Part shown: piece by piece, positions 1-9,212 of the stretch
How the letters are laid out: the number at the start of each line of letters is the position of its first letter
Position numbering within the stretch: position 1 is the first letter of the stretch
Assembly (NCBI RefSeq): GCF_011799805.1
Contig: NZ_WXUB01000001.1
Location: 1,426,001-1,490,000 of the forward strand
Direction of reading: 5' to 3'
Source: Maribellus sediminis
GTDB lineage: Bacteria > Bacteroidota > Bacteroidia > Bacteroidales > Prolixibacteraceae
DNA: 64,000 nucleotides
The notes under the pieces: generated by a model
Database searches by the model: none
Told to the model about the DNA's origin: nothing
What the model saw: the letters and a program-made list of their open reading frames with translations, nothing else
Translations under genes and position numbers: made by a program

Positions 1-114
1 GTAAATTCCTTTTGCACCGAAACCATATAAAATACCCAGGCAAATAAACGTTATCAAGAAACTTGAAAGTGCGAAGGATTTATAAAAGGTAAGTATTAGT
101 CGTATGGTTCTCAT
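1..114 (-). CDS. N-terminal fragment of a membrane protein (truncated by window edge)
   Basis: Reading the minus strand from the ATG at 114-112 gives 38 uninterrupted codons that run off the start of the window. The peptide starts MRTIRLILTFYKSF and continues into a strongly hydrophobic stretch at about residues 15-32, so it has either a signal anchor or a first transmembrane helix preceded by basic residues (positive-inside). The family cannot be told from this much sequence. It is transcribed away from the nucleoside kinase gene, making 115-749 a divergent intergenic region. Confidence 0.55.
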   Translation of the reverse strand, partial: MRTIRLILTFYKSFALSSFLITFICLGILYGFGAKGIY

Positions 115-364
115 TTATAGATTATACTGTTGCTGTAAGAAGACGGGATTTCACACTACCCCCCTGTGTTCATTTTTAATTCAACTTAAGCGGTGTTTTT
201 GGTTTTGATTTCTTTTGGTTATGGAATAAAATTAAACATAAAACTTTGAATATGTTAATTAAAAAACATTAAAAAAAGCTAATGAAGTAAGCTCAGTTAT
301 TCATTATCAGCTGTTTCTTTATCTGAGCCTTGCTTGATCCCCGGACTTACTGTTGCTGTGTAAG

Positions 365-393
365 GGATGTCATCTTTTGAAAAGATGACATCC
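365..393. terminator. Perfect hairpin of the GGATGTCATC family
   Basis: The arms GGATGTCATCTTTT and AAAAGATGACATCC pair completely around a single G. There is no long T-tract on either side, so termination is uncertain. The same stem recurs at 44390-44419 and 47406-47435, where T-tracts make it a clear terminator. Each arm is itself a quasi-palindrome (GATG-N-CATC). It lies between two divergent genes, where a terminator is not expected, so it may be a stray copy of a mobile palindrome. Confidence 0.5.
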
Positions 394-627
394 TTCAGCG
401 AGATCCGATCCCTGGTTTAAATTTGTAAGTTGCCATGAAAAAACATTGTTTAACATTAATCGGCTATTGAAATGTATACTTTGTACTGTATCGGTACTTC
501 AAACCGGGCTTTTCCCACACCGAAAGTCTGAAGTTTATTGTTTTCAATCCCTCTCTTTAATTGGCACTATTGCCGTCGGCAAATCTATGCAAGCATTTTC
601 GTATTTTCTCATTAAAGCATTTGAAAC

Positions 628-680
628 CTCAATCCCTCAGTCCTTCAATCCCTCAATCCTTTAATCCATCAGTCTCTCTT
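628..680. repeat. Degenerate TCAATCC/TCAGTCC short tandem repeat
   Basis: About six imperfect tandem copies of a 7-8 nt unit (TCAATCCC, TCAGTCCT and variants). The same unit appears at 2535-2566, 4654-4682, 4873-4903 and 30870-30939, always between genes. Confidence 0.7.
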
Positions 681-707
681 CCTCCGCCTTCTTCTCCTTC
701 TTGCAAC

Positions 708-736
708 TTGCCAACTTTTACCTACATTTACTTTTG
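708..736 (+). promoter_or_regulatory. Bacteroidota-type promoter of the nucleoside kinase gene
   Basis: TTG at 708-710 is followed after 18 nt by TACTTTTG at 729-736, matching the TTG / TAnnTTTG pattern of the Bacteroidota primary sigma factor. The expected start site at about 742-743 would leave only about 7 nt of leader before the ATG at 750, a nearly leaderless transcript. Confidence 0.6.
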
Positions 737-749
737 AAAACAGACAGCG

Positions 750-2414
750 ATGAAAGAAGTAGAAATTTTTTGCAAGAATACCGGTTCGTACCACAGTTAT
801 CCCATGGGCACTTCGCTGCTCGAAATCAGTAACGATCTGAATATTAAAGACGATCATTGTGTGTGCGGTGCCATTGTTAACAACCAGGCCCGCGAACTTT
901 CGTTTTGCGTGGTAAAACCCAAGCAGATCGAGTTTATCGATGTATCGCATCCCGATGGCATGCGGCTGTACACACGCAGCCTGATATTTATTTTGTATGC
1001 AGCCGTTAAGGAAGTTTTCCCTCATGTCGATTTCAGGGTGCAAAACGGTATCTCGAATGGCTACTTCTGCGAACTTCGTGGACTGGAGCGCGAGATCAGC
1101 GAATCGGATGTGTTTTCGATAAAACAGGAAATGCAGGCACTTATCGATGCCGATCTTCCCTTTGTAAAAAAGGATTTGCTGACGACCGAAGCCGTGGATC
1201 TGTTAATGAAACAGGGCCTCGAAGAAAAGGCGCAGTTGATCGGGCAACAGGGACAATTGTACACGCATCTGTATTTTTTGAACGAGCTTGCCGATTACCT
1301 CTATGGACATTTACTCCCTTCAACCGCTTACATCCGGAATTTTGGGCTGATCCCTTATTACGATGGTCTGTTGCTTATCGTCCCGCGCCGGAAGAACTTT
1401 TTGAAATTGCGCAAAGTGAGTTACCACGATAAACTGTTCGAGATTTTCCAGGAACAAAAAGACTGGGCCGGAATTATTGATGTTTCAACGGTAGGTAGTT
1501 TAAACGAGCGTACCCTAAATGGAAGGGGAGGCGATGTGATAAAAATTTCGGAAGCCCTGCACGAAAAGAAAATTGCCGAAATCGCGAACATGATCTCGCA
1601 ACGAAACGGCGACGCAAAAGTGGTGCTGATTGCCGGACCGTCGGCGTCGGGAAAAACCACTTTTAGCAAACGTTTGGGGGTTCAACTGGCAGTAAATGGC
1701 TTGCGCCCTCACCATGTTTCACTCGACGATTATTTTGTCGACCGCGAACAAACACCCAAAGACGAGCACGGCGAATACGATTTCGAAGCCCTGGAAGCCA
1801 TCGACATAAAGTTTTTTAACCAGCAGATGATCGAGTTGTTCGACGGACAGAAGGTGAGGTTGCCCCGCTTCGATTTTCACCTGGGAAAACGTGCACAGAA
1901 TGGCGACACACTGCAGCTCACTCCCGGCGATATTCTGATAGTTGAAGGAATTCACGGCATGAATCCCGGCCTGCTCACACAAATTGAGGAACGTAACACT
2001 TTCAAGATATTTATTTCGGCTCTTACACAGATCTCGATGGATGAGCACACGCACATTTCCACGGCTGATAACCGCCTGCTGCGGCGCACCATCCGCGATG
2101 CCCAATACCGCGGCTACCATGCTGCCGATACCATTAAACGCTGGCCTTCAGTACGAAAAGGCGAGGAACGCAATATTTTCCCGTACCAGGAAAATGCCGA
2201 TGTAATGTTTAACTCGGCCACATTGTACGAACTGGCTGTGCTAAAAAAGTATGCGGAACCTTTGCTAAAATCTGTACTCGAAAACCAGGACGAATATTCG
2301 GAGGCCACCCGCCTGCTCGAATTTCTTTCGTATTTCAAACAGATCAGCGACGAGGAAATTCCGCCAACTTCTTTGCTTCGTGAGTTTTTGGGCGGCAGTA
2401 GTTTTGTCTACTAG
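750..2414 (+). CDS. TGS-domain nucleoside (uridine) kinase
   Basis: The 554-residue product has an N-terminal TGS-like region (about 1-60), a middle part resembling the second additional domain of threonyl-tRNA synthetase, and a C-terminal phosphoribulokinase/uridine-kinase domain (about 285-480). The P-loop GPSASGKTTF starts at Gly296 and is followed by the SLDDYF motif typical of uridine kinases. The family is expected to phosphorylate uridine or cytidine to the monophosphate in the cytoplasm for pyrimidine salvage. This fused form is known from Bacteroidota and Firmicutes and is much longer than classical Udk (about 210 residues). The gene stands alone behind its own promoter. The TGS part may bind a nucleotide or tRNA-like ligand; that is an inference. 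Family assignment is firm, substrate less so. Confidence 0.9.
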   Translation: MKEVEIFCKNTGSYHSYPMGTSLLEISNDLNIKDDHCVCGAIVNNQARELSFCVVKPKQIEFIDVSHPDGMRLYTRSLIFILYAAVKEVFPHVDFRVQNGISNGYFCELRGLEREISESDVFSIKQEMQALIDADLPFVKKDLLTTEAVDLLMKQGLEEKAQLIGQQGQLYTHLYFLNELADYLYGHLLPSTAYIRNFGLIPYYDGLLLIVPRRKNFLKLRKVSYHDKLFEIFQEQKDWAGIIDVSTVGSLNERTLNGRGGDVIKISEALHEKKIAEIANMISQRNGDAKVVLIAGPSASGKTTFSKRLGVQLAVNGLRPHHVSLDDYFVDREQTPKDEHGEYDFEALEAIDIKFFNQQMIELFDGQKVRLPRFDFHLGKRAQNGDTLQLTPGDILIVEGIHGMNPGLLTQIEERNTFKIFISALTQISMDEHTHISTADNRLLRRTIRDAQYRGYHAADTIKRWPSVRKGEERNIFPYQENADVMFNSATLYELAVLKKYAEPLLKSVLENQDEYSEATRLLEFLSYFKQISDEEIPPTSLLREFLGGSSFVY

Positions 2415-2730
2415 CTGCAAACCACAAGCTGCAAGCCGCTAGCGTTTCACCGGTTGACTAAAGTTCACCCGGTGAATGGTAAAGAATATCGAATGTCGAT
2501 TAGCGATTAGTGATTGCAGATTTTTAAGAGCGATTCAATCCTTCAGTCCTTCAATCCCTCAGTCTATAAATCGGCGCTTCGTGTTTCATGAATTCAAAAT
2601 AATCCTTTTAGCGCCGCGGATTGTGTTCTTGATTTACGAATGATGATTAACGATTAGCGATTGCAGATTTATTAAGTACGAATCAATCCTTCAATCTCAT
2701 CTTCCTTTGCATCAGCCGACGGACTGCGAT
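2414..2730. repeat. Intergenic repeat block, copy A (upstream of radical SAM gene)
   Basis: This block contains in order an AAGCTGCAAGC motif, a CACCGG/CCGGTG stem (2449-2477), GATTAGCGATT repeats, a TCAATCC tandem array (2535-2566), a segment with GCGCCGCGGATTGTGTT, a second GATTAACGATTAGCGATT array and a CAGCCGACG motif. The same modules, partly rearranged, occur at 4575-4905, so the two copies flank the gene at 2989. From 2731 to 2988 no gene or clear signal was seen. Confidence 0.7.
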
Positions 2731-2988
2731 GATAGCCTTCGCTTTTTATTGAATTTCAGAGAATTGCGATTCTTGTGTTTTATTTGTAATTTAACGAGTG
2801 CTTTTCAATTTAAATAACATAAAACACCTTTAGGATACGCAATACGGGCGGGATGAGCGTGTGTTCTGGAAATCATTATTCAAAACATAAAAATTGTAGT
2901 AATGATAGTATCAAGGTCATTATTATTGTCAATTTCTCAGGAACCATTCTTGCTATAAATAATCATTAGGGAACGAATAAACTTCAAC

Positions 2989-4539
2989 ATGAAAAAATTA
3001 AGTATCAGTATAATTGATCTTATTCATAACAGTAGCTCGCGTTCGCTGTATCGGAAAATTATGTTTCCCAACTATATCAGTATCATGCCCCAGATTATTG
3101 GAGTTTGGTGTCGTCAACTCGGTCACGAGGTACACTACGCTTTTTATACCGGGATGCAGGAAATTAAAACACTTTGGGATGAAAACAGCGATGTTGTGTT
3201 TATAAGTTCGTTTACGTTTACAGCACAATATGCGTATGCGCTGAGTAATTATTTTAGAAGTAAAGGCAAGATAACTGTGCTTGGAGGACCGCATGCCCGC
3301 TGTTATCCTGAGGATGCCTGTAAGTATTTCGACTATGTTTTAGGTTTGGTTGATGAGGAGTTGTTAAAAGACCTCTTGCATAGTCTCGAACCTCAAAAAC
3401 AGGGGGGAATTTACCTGAATGCAAAAGCCCAGCCCAAATCTTTACCGGGAGCCAGGGACAGGTGGAACTTTATTGAAACCGCTCATAAGAAGCAGCACAT
3501 TATCAAATTTGTGCAAATGATTGCAAGTTTGGGTTGCCCATATGGTTGCGACTTTTGCATCGATTCAAAAATCCCATACCAGTTGCTCGATTTAGATGTA
3601 CTAAAGGATGATCTTCGCTTTTTAACCACAAAAATTAAACGTCCGAAGGTGAGTTGGTACGATCCTAATTTTGGAGTAAAGTTCGATACCATTATGGAAA
3701 GTATTGAATCTGCCATACCTCCGGGGAGTATCGATTTCGTGGCTGAATGTAATCTGTCGACACTGTCGGAGCAAAATGCACGAAGGTTACAACAGAACAG
3801 TTTTAAAATGGTAATGCCGGGAATTGAGTCCTGGTATGGTTATGGAAATAAATCGAAAACGGGTAATAATACCGGGTATGAAAAAGTAAAACAAGTTGCA
3901 GAACACGTAAATATGATCCAGAAATATATCCCGCATGTTCAAACTAATTTTTTGCTCGGACTTGATTCTGAATCGGGGGATGAACCATTTGATTTAACCC
4001 GGAGATTTGTCGATCTGGCTCCGGTGGCTTATCCGTCTTTTGCGCTGCTTTCGGTTTACGGAAAGGCTGCCGTTGAAAATGTGAAGTATGAGAACGAGGA
4101 CAGGATCATTCCCTTTCCCTTTCATTACATGATGTCGGTTCATACGTTGAATATCGTACCAAAGAATTATTCGTGGGAAGAGTTTTATCGTCAGTATATC
4201 AATTTGTTGAGACACTGTTTTTCACCGTCTACAATTCATAAAAGGTTTAAAAATAATGATGAACCCAATTCGAAATGGTTAATCCTTTTGCTTTCTCTTT
4301 CTCTTGGCGGGCGCGGGAAGATCAAATTTTTAGAGTCCTTACTTGAACGCTTGAAAAATGATAACGAATTCCAAGCCTTTGTACGAAAGGATTCCACTGA
4401 AATTCCCCGGTTCATGACCGAAAGAATTAAAAGCGACCTCGGAGAATTATGGGAATGGCTACCCGATAAAACCTTTCGCTATGAGACGAACGTTCATTCA
4501 GCCATGCCTGTGACTTTGTCGGATGAGGTCCCGAATTAA
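2989..4539 (+). CDS. B12-binding-domain-type radical SAM protein
   Basis: The 516-residue protein has an N-terminal Rossmann-like half of the cobalamin-binding type (DVVFISSFTFTAQYAYAL, then VLGGPHA at about 103-109) and a radical SAM core. Its cluster motif C183-x3-C187-x2-C190 lies in GCPYGCDFCID. The layout matches class B-like radical SAM enzymes such as HpnJ or BchE relatives. The usual cobalamin lower-ligand motif DxHxxG is not seen, so it may use this domain without B12. The substrate cannot be predicted. No pathway partner is adjacent, and the gene lies between two copies of an intergenic repeat block, so it may have been inserted or carried as a cargo. Base usage looks slightly more AT-rich than its neighbours. 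Confidence 0.85.
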   Translation: MKKLSISIIDLIHNSSSRSLYRKIMFPNYISIMPQIIGVWCRQLGHEVHYAFYTGMQEIKTLWDENSDVVFISSFTFTAQYAYALSNYFRSKGKITVLGGPHARCYPEDACKYFDYVLGLVDEELLKDLLHSLEPQKQGGIYLNAKAQPKSLPGARDRWNFIETAHKKQHIIKFVQMIASLGCPYGCDFCIDSKIPYQLLDLDVLKDDLRFLTTKIKRPKVSWYDPNFGVKFDTIMESIESAIPPGSIDFVAECNLSTLSEQNARRLQQNSFKMVMPGIESWYGYGNKSKTGNNTGYEKVKQVAEHVNMIQKYIPHVQTNFLLGLDSESGDEPFDLTRRFVDLAPVAYPSFALLSVYGKAAVENVKYENEDRIIPFPFHYMMSVHTLNIVPKNYSWEEFYRQYINLLRHCFSPSTIHKRFKNNDEPNSKWLILLLSLSLGGRGKIKFLESLLERLKNDNEFQAFVRKDSTEIPRFMTERIKSDLGELWEWLPDKTFRYETNVHSAMPVTLSDEVPN

Positions 4540-4574
4540 ATGCGCCATTCTCGGGATATATTTATGAGAAGTTT

Positions 4575-4905
4575 ACCAAAAGCTTCAAGCTGCAAGCTTC
4601 AAGCTACAAGTGCTTCACCGATTGACTTTAGATCACCCGGTTAATAGGTATGAATCAGTCCTTCAATCCCTCAATCCTTCAAGTTGAGATCCCTCTCCGT
4701 CAGCCGACGCCTCGGGATGACAAAAGATGAGTTAATAGAGCAGCGCTTCGTATTATATGATTTAAAAATAATCCCTTTTGCGCCGCGGATTGTGTTTTTG
4801 ATTGACGAATGATGATTAACGATTTGCGATTACAGATTTGTTAGGTACGAATTGATCCTACAGTTAATCAAGGCTTCAATCCCTCAATCCTTCCGTCCTT
4901 CAACT
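4575..4905. repeat. Intergenic repeat block, copy B (downstream of radical SAM gene)
   Basis: This is a diverged direct copy of the block at 2414-2730. Shared modules are the CAAGCTGCAAGCTTC run, the CACCG-TTGACTTTAG-CCGGTT stem, the TCAATCC array (4654-4682, again 4873-4903), CAGCCGACG, GCGCTTCGT...GCGCCGCGGATTGTGTT, and GATGATTAACGATT...GCGATT. Copy B carries extra sequence around 4684-4736. Nothing else is recognised between 4906 and the promoter near 4993. Confidence 0.7.
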
Positions 4906-4965
4906 TTTCTGCGAGTGCCGACTGAGCTGCATTTCACACATCAATTCTGTCACTTCACGCAATTT

Positions 4966-5000
4966 TTGTTAATAAGGTCCCCGACGTCCGGATATTTTTG
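4966..5000 (+). promoter_or_regulatory. Possible promoter of the RND efflux operon
   Basis: TATTTTTG at 4993-5000 fits the Bacteroidota -7 consensus TAnnTTTG. The best upstream TTG (4966-4968) is 24 nt away, longer than the usual 17-21, so the -33 part is doubtful. The start codon lies 43 nt downstream. Confidence 0.35.
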
Positions 5001-5042
5001 GTTGCAATTTGAAAAAGCAGAAACAATCAAAAATATCATACG

Positions 5043-6116
5043 ATGCAATTTAGAAACATTTTACTGGTAGTATCAGCTGCAATTTTTGCCCTGTCGGGTT
5101 GCAAAAGTTCAACCGGAGAAGCGCCTCTGGCCGAAACAATTAAGTACGTAAAAGTAGAGACAATTAACGATGGAGTAGTTCAGAACTCCATGACGCTGAA
5201 CGGAAAGGTGAAGGAAAAAAGCCTTACTTCACTTTCTTTCCGTGTTGGCGGTCCTTTGAAAAAACTGAATGTAAAACCCGGCGATTATGTTCGCGCGGGG
5301 CAGGTTATTGCCGAGATCGACAAACGCGATTACGAACTTCAGCTGGCAACCACCAAAGCACAATTCGAGCAGGTGGAAGGAGAATACAACCGTTACAAGC
5401 AGTTGATCGATCAAAACAAAATTCCGGAGAACACCTTCGAAAAGATAAAATCGGGTTACCTGATGGCCAAAACAGCTTACGAAAATGCGCAGAACCAATT
5501 GCATGATACCGAGTTGAAAGCGCCATTTTCGGGCTACATTTATGAGAAGTTTGCCGAAAATTTCCAAACTGTAGGTGCCGGAATGCCGATCGTTTCGATC
5601 ATCGATAATTCGCACCTCGAGGTAGTTGCTTCGGTTTCTGAAAGTCAGCTGAACAAGGTAAAGAACGACCAGGAGAGTTTTGTAAATGTGGCCAACGCCG
5701 GAATTACCAAAATGCCGGTTGACGTGTTTAGTGTTGGCGAGAAAGCAAAAAAGGATGGTTTGTACGAAGTTAAATTTTCGTTCGAAAACCAGAACCACAT
5801 GAATGTTGCTCCGGGTATGACCGCAGAAGTAACCGTTTACTGCAAGGCTGAAGCCAATCATTTGTCGGTGTCGCAGTCAGCCATTTTCCACGAAAAAACA
5901 ACCACTTATGTCTGGATCTTCAATCCTTCGACAAGCAAAGTCGAAAAACGTGAAGTAAGGATTTCGCTCGACGGAACAAAAGGACGTGTGAACCTGGTTT
6001 CCGGGGTACAAAACGGCGAGCAAGTGGTTACAGCAGGTGTGCATTACCTGGTTGAGGGCCAAAAAGTAAAGCCACTTGAAAATCCTTCGGTAACTAATAT
6101 CGGAGGGCTGCTGTAA
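5043..6116 (+). CDS. RND efflux periplasmic adaptor lipoprotein (HlyD/AcrA family)
   Basis: The 357-residue protein has a lipoprotein signal ending ALSGC, with Cys20 as the probable lipidated residue. A barrel-sandwich half-motif (about 60-90), a coiled-coil hairpin (about 95-155, KAQFEQVEGEYNRYKQL) and the second lipoyl half (KAPFSGYIYEK) follow, then beta-barrel and membrane-proximal domains. It would link the inner-membrane pump encoded next to the outer-membrane channel encoded two genes on. Its stop codon overlaps the pump start in TAATG, so the two are translationally coupled. The exported substrate is unknown. Confidence 0.93.
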   Translation: MQFRNILLVVSAAIFALSGCKSSTGEAPLAETIKYVKVETINDGVVQNSMTLNGKVKEKSLTSLSFRVGGPLKKLNVKPGDYVRAGQVIAEIDKRDYELQLATTKAQFEQVEGEYNRYKQLIDQNKIPENTFEKIKSGYLMAKTAYENAQNQLHDTELKAPFSGYIYEKFAENFQTVGAGMPIVSIIDNSHLEVVASVSESQLNKVKNDQESFVNVANAGITKMPVDVFSVGEKAKKDGLYEVKFSFENQNHMNVAPGMTAEVTVYCKAEANHLSVSQSAIFHEKTTTYVWIFNPSTSKVEKREVRISLDGTKGRVNLVSGVQNGEQVVTAGVHYLVEGQKVKPLENPSVTNIGGLL

Positions 6117-9100
6117 TGTTGGAGAAACTATTGAATCAAAAAGCCATGATTTCGACAATACTGTTCGCGGTATTGTTTGGAGGGATCATCGCTTACAATA
6201 ATATCGGAAAGCTCGAAGATGCCGAGATCCCGATCAAAGCGGCAACGGTAATTACGGTTTACCCGGGGGCAACGGCGCATGAAGTGGAACTGGAAGTTAC
6301 CGACATGCTCGAAAAAGCGATTCAGAAACTGGAGAACATCGACGATATTACTTCTGTGTCAGAACCGGGGCTGTCCATCATCACGGTAAATATAAAGTCG
6401 AATGTAAAAACACCCGACTTGCCACAGTTGTGGGACCACCTTCGCCGGAAAGTGAACGATGTAAAAGGAAGTTTGCCTTCGGGTGCTATGGAGCCAATCG
6501 TTAACGACGACTTTGCCGATGTGTACGGAATTTTATACGCTATTACGGCCGACGGTTATACGCACGAAGAACTGGTGAAATATACCGAGTACATCGAGCG
6601 TGAGTTACTGGCTGTTGACGGTGTTCGCCGGTCGCAGATATTCGGGGAACAAACACAAACCATCGATGTGGTTTTTTCTTCTGAAAAACTGGCCGGATTG
6701 AGTGTTAATCCCATGTATATTGCTGCGGCCATTCAAAACGAAACCGCGATCATCAACCCGGGATCGGTTGTAGCCGGCAAAGAATCGATTCGTGTGGGAG
6801 TGGGGCAGAAAATCACGACAATTGATGAGATTGAAAACCTGCTGATCCAGGTTCCCGGTGGAGGAAATTTCCGTTTGGGAGACATTGCCACCGTAGAAAA
6901 ATCGTACCTCGAACCGAAGCGATCGGCATTGTATTATAACAATCACGCAGGTTTAACGCTTGGTTTGTCGAACGAAAGCGGGATCAATGTGGTAAAACTG
7001 GGTGAAAAACTCGACGAGAAACTGGCTCAGCTGCAAAAGGAATTGCCGGCCGGAATCGAGGTCAACCAGGTGTATTATCAGCCCGACCGGGTGGATGCAG
7101 CCGTAAAAGATTTTATGCTGAACCTGGCCATGTCGGTTGGGATTGTGATCGTTGTACTGATGTTTGCCATGGGCTTACGTTCGGGGTTGCTTATTTCAAG
7201 CGGACTGGTGTTCACCATTATGGGAACCCTGATTGTGATGCTGGCTATCGGACTGCCGTTGCACCGTGTTTCTTTGGCAGCCATTATTTTGGCCATGGGT
7301 ATGTTGGTGGATAACGCCATTGTTGTCGCCGACGGTATTTTGGTCGACTTAAAAGCCGGCATGGACCGCAGTAAAGCTTTTGTAAATACCGCGAAGAAAA
7401 CGGCACTGCCACTGCTTGGTGCAACCGCTGTTGCCATCCTGGCTTTCCTGCCTTTGCGCATGTCGCCAAATGCTGCCGGCGAATTTCTTTCGTCGCTATT
7501 CACCGTATTGATCATTTCGTTGTCGCTGAGTTGGGTATTTGCTATGATCCAGACGCCTTTTAATGCGAAATATTTCTACCGTAAAACACGTCCGAAAGGT
7601 GAACATGCCGAACACTATGATTCGATGTTTTACCGCATTTTCAGGGGATCGCTGCAGTGGGCAATTCGAAATAAATTCCTGTTTACCATTGGTTCATTTG
7701 CTGTTCTGATCTTTGCTTTCTGGTCGTTCCGTTTTGTAAAAGTCGATTTTATGTCGAAAATGGCTTACGATCAGTTCTTTATTGAATACACGCTGCCACA
7801 GGGCGCCGATATTGAAGCAGTGGAAAACGACCTTCAGCAAATTCAAAAAGATATTCTGGCGATGGATGGTGTGCATTCGGTTACAGCTTCGGCTGGCCGT
7901 CCACCGGCACGCTACCTCCTGATGCGTCACATGCAAACCGGAGGTTTTAATTACGGCGATCTCATTATCGAAACCGACAATACAGATAGGGTGCCTGAAA
8001 TTATCCCTAAAATTGAGGAGTACCTGAATCAGAATTATCCCGATGCTTTCTTCCGGGTAATGGAATATGGCGCGGCCTTTTCCGATGCCGATATTGAGGC
8101 ACAGTTTACCGGACCCGATCCGGCAGTACTGAAGGATTTGGCCAACAAGGCAAAACAGATTTTTTTAGAGGAACCGGCAGCAATAAATGTTACCGACAAC
8201 TGGAAAAATCAAACGAAAAAGATCGTTCCCGAATATTCGGTAGAACGGGCACAACCGCTTGGATTGACCCGCTCGGACGTGGGGAATTCGATTTTGGTTG
8301 CCACCAACGGAATGCCGATCGGAGCCATTTACGAAGGCGACCGTATGTTGCCGATCGTACTACGTACCGACAATAATGTAGGAGAAAATGTAGAGCAACT
8401 GATGAACATTCCGGTTTGGGGACAACGCAGCCAGGCCAGTGTTCCGCTCTCGCAGATTGCAGACACCTTAAAAGTGACCTGGGATTATGAATTGATCAAC
8501 CGTCTGGACAATGAGCGTTCGATAAAAGCACAGTGCGATGCAGCAGAAGGATTTACAGCTGCCGAGGTGCAGGCCATGTTTCAGGATAAGGTTAAAGCTA
8601 TTGATTTGCCCGATGGATATAAATTGAACTGGGAGGGAGCAACCGCACGTTCGAGTGAAGCGAACAGCGGACTGTTTATGTTTCTTCCGCTGGCAATTGG
8701 TTTAATGGCCATCATAATTATCGGTCTGTTTAACAACCTGAAACAACCGCTCATTATCTTCCTTGTAGTGCCTTTCGCATTTATCGGAATTGTGCTTGGG
8801 CTGGTAAGTACCGGCATCTTCCTGACCTTCGCCGGAATTATTGGCGCCCTTGGATTGATTGGAATGATGATTAAAAATGCGGTGGTGTTGCTCGATGAAA
8901 TCAACCATAATATCTACGAAGGCAAAGACCGCCTGACTGCTACCATCGATGCGGCTTTATCGCGCTTGCGTCCGGTAATGATGGCATCGTTGACAACTAT
9001 TCTGGGGATGGCGCCACTGATCACCGATTCGATGTTTAATTCAACAGCAATCGTGATCATGTTTGGTTTGGCAGTAGGATCGCTGATTACATTGATTGTA

Positions 9101-9166
9101 GTGCCGGTGTTGTACACGGTTTTGTACAGGATTGATGGGAGTGAACTAAAAATGGCAATGAAATAG
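6116..9166 (+). CDS. RND-family efflux pump, inner-membrane permease
   Basis: The 1016-residue protein has the two-fold RND layout: a transmembrane helix at the N terminus, a large periplasmic loop, a helix block (about 335-530), a second periplasmic loop and a final helix block (about 845-1010). In TM4 the motif GMLVDNAIVV carries the conserved proton-relay Asp399. Length and motifs fit the hydrophobe/amphiphile or metal RND group (AcrB/CzcA-like); TM4 lacks the DFG-type signature expected of metal pumps, favouring organic substrates, which is an inference. It sits between adaptor and TolC genes in one operon. Confidence 0.94.
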   Translation: MLEKLLNQKAMISTILFAVLFGGIIAYNNIGKLEDAEIPIKAATVITVYPGATAHEVELEVTDMLEKAIQKLENIDDITSVSEPGLSIITVNIKSNVKTPDLPQLWDHLRRKVNDVKGSLPSGAMEPIVNDDFADVYGILYAITADGYTHEELVKYTEYIERELLAVDGVRRSQIFGEQTQTIDVVFSSEKLAGLSVNPMYIAAAIQNETAIINPGSVVAGKESIRVGVGQKITTIDEIENLLIQVPGGGNFRLGDIATVEKSYLEPKRSALYYNNHAGLTLGLSNESGINVVKLGEKLDEKLAQLQKELPAGIEVNQVYYQPDRVDAAVKDFMLNLAMSVGIVIVVLMFAMGLRSGLLISSGLVFTIMGTLIVMLAIGLPLHRVSLAAIILAMGMLVDNAIVVADGILVDLKAGMDRSKAFVNTAKKTALPLLGATAVAILAFLPLRMSPNAAGEFLSSLFTVLIISLSLSWVFAMIQTPFNAKYFYRKTRPKGEHAEHYDSMFYRIFRGSLQWAIRNKFLFTIGSFAVLIFAFWSFRFVKVDFMSKMAYDQFFIEYTLPQGADIEAVENDLQQIQKDILAMDGVHSVTASAGRPPARYLLMRHMQTGGFNYGDLIIETDNTDRVPEIIPKIEEYLNQNYPDAFFRVMEYGAAFSDADIEAQFTGPDPAVLKDLANKAKQIFLEEPAAINVTDNWKNQTKKIVPEYSVERAQPLGLTRSDVGNSILVATNGMPIGAIYEGDRMLPIVLRTDNNVGENVEQLMNIPVWGQRSQASVPLSQIADTLKVTWDYELINRLDNERSIKAQCDAAEGFTAAEVQAMFQDKVKAIDLPDGYKLNWEGATARSSEANSGLFMFLPLAIGLMAIIIIGLFNNLKQPLIIFLVVPFAFIGIVLGLVSTGIFLTFAGIIGALGLIGMMIKNAVVLLDEINHNIYEGKDRLTATIDAALSRLRPVMMASLTTILGMAPLITDSMFNSTAIVIMFGLAVGSLITLIVVPVLYTVLYRIDGSELKMAMK

Positions 9167-9212
9167 GGTCGCACTTAGAAGAGTGGATGAATGAAAATTT
9201 AAGAAGAGAATA

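Larger units (their letters stand above)
115..749. other. Divergent intergenic region, no convincing gene
   Basis: This stretch has an AT-rich first half, a perfect hairpin at 365-393, a degenerate TCAATCC tandem repeat at 628-680, a pyrimidine-rich run at 674-700 and the nucleoside-kinase promoter at 708-736. A 72-codon open frame at 446-664 runs into the repeat, has no recognisable protein character and is judged spurious. A short motif (ACTGTTGCTGT) occurs near both 126 and 348. Confidence 0.5.

Noticed and set aside
446-664. 72-codon frame upstream of the nucleoside kinase
   Set aside because: Its C-terminal third is the translated TCAATCC repeat; the rest has no domain.
2989-4539. Radical SAM protein as sulfatase maturase (anSME)
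   Set aside because: It has a single CxxxCxxC cluster, a B12-type N-terminal domain and no C-terminal SPASM cysteine set, unlike anSME.
5229-5861. 210-codon frame antisense to the efflux adaptor
   Set aside because: The adaptor reading frame has full family motifs; the antisense peptide is Phe/Val/Leu-rich low-information sequence typical of shadows.
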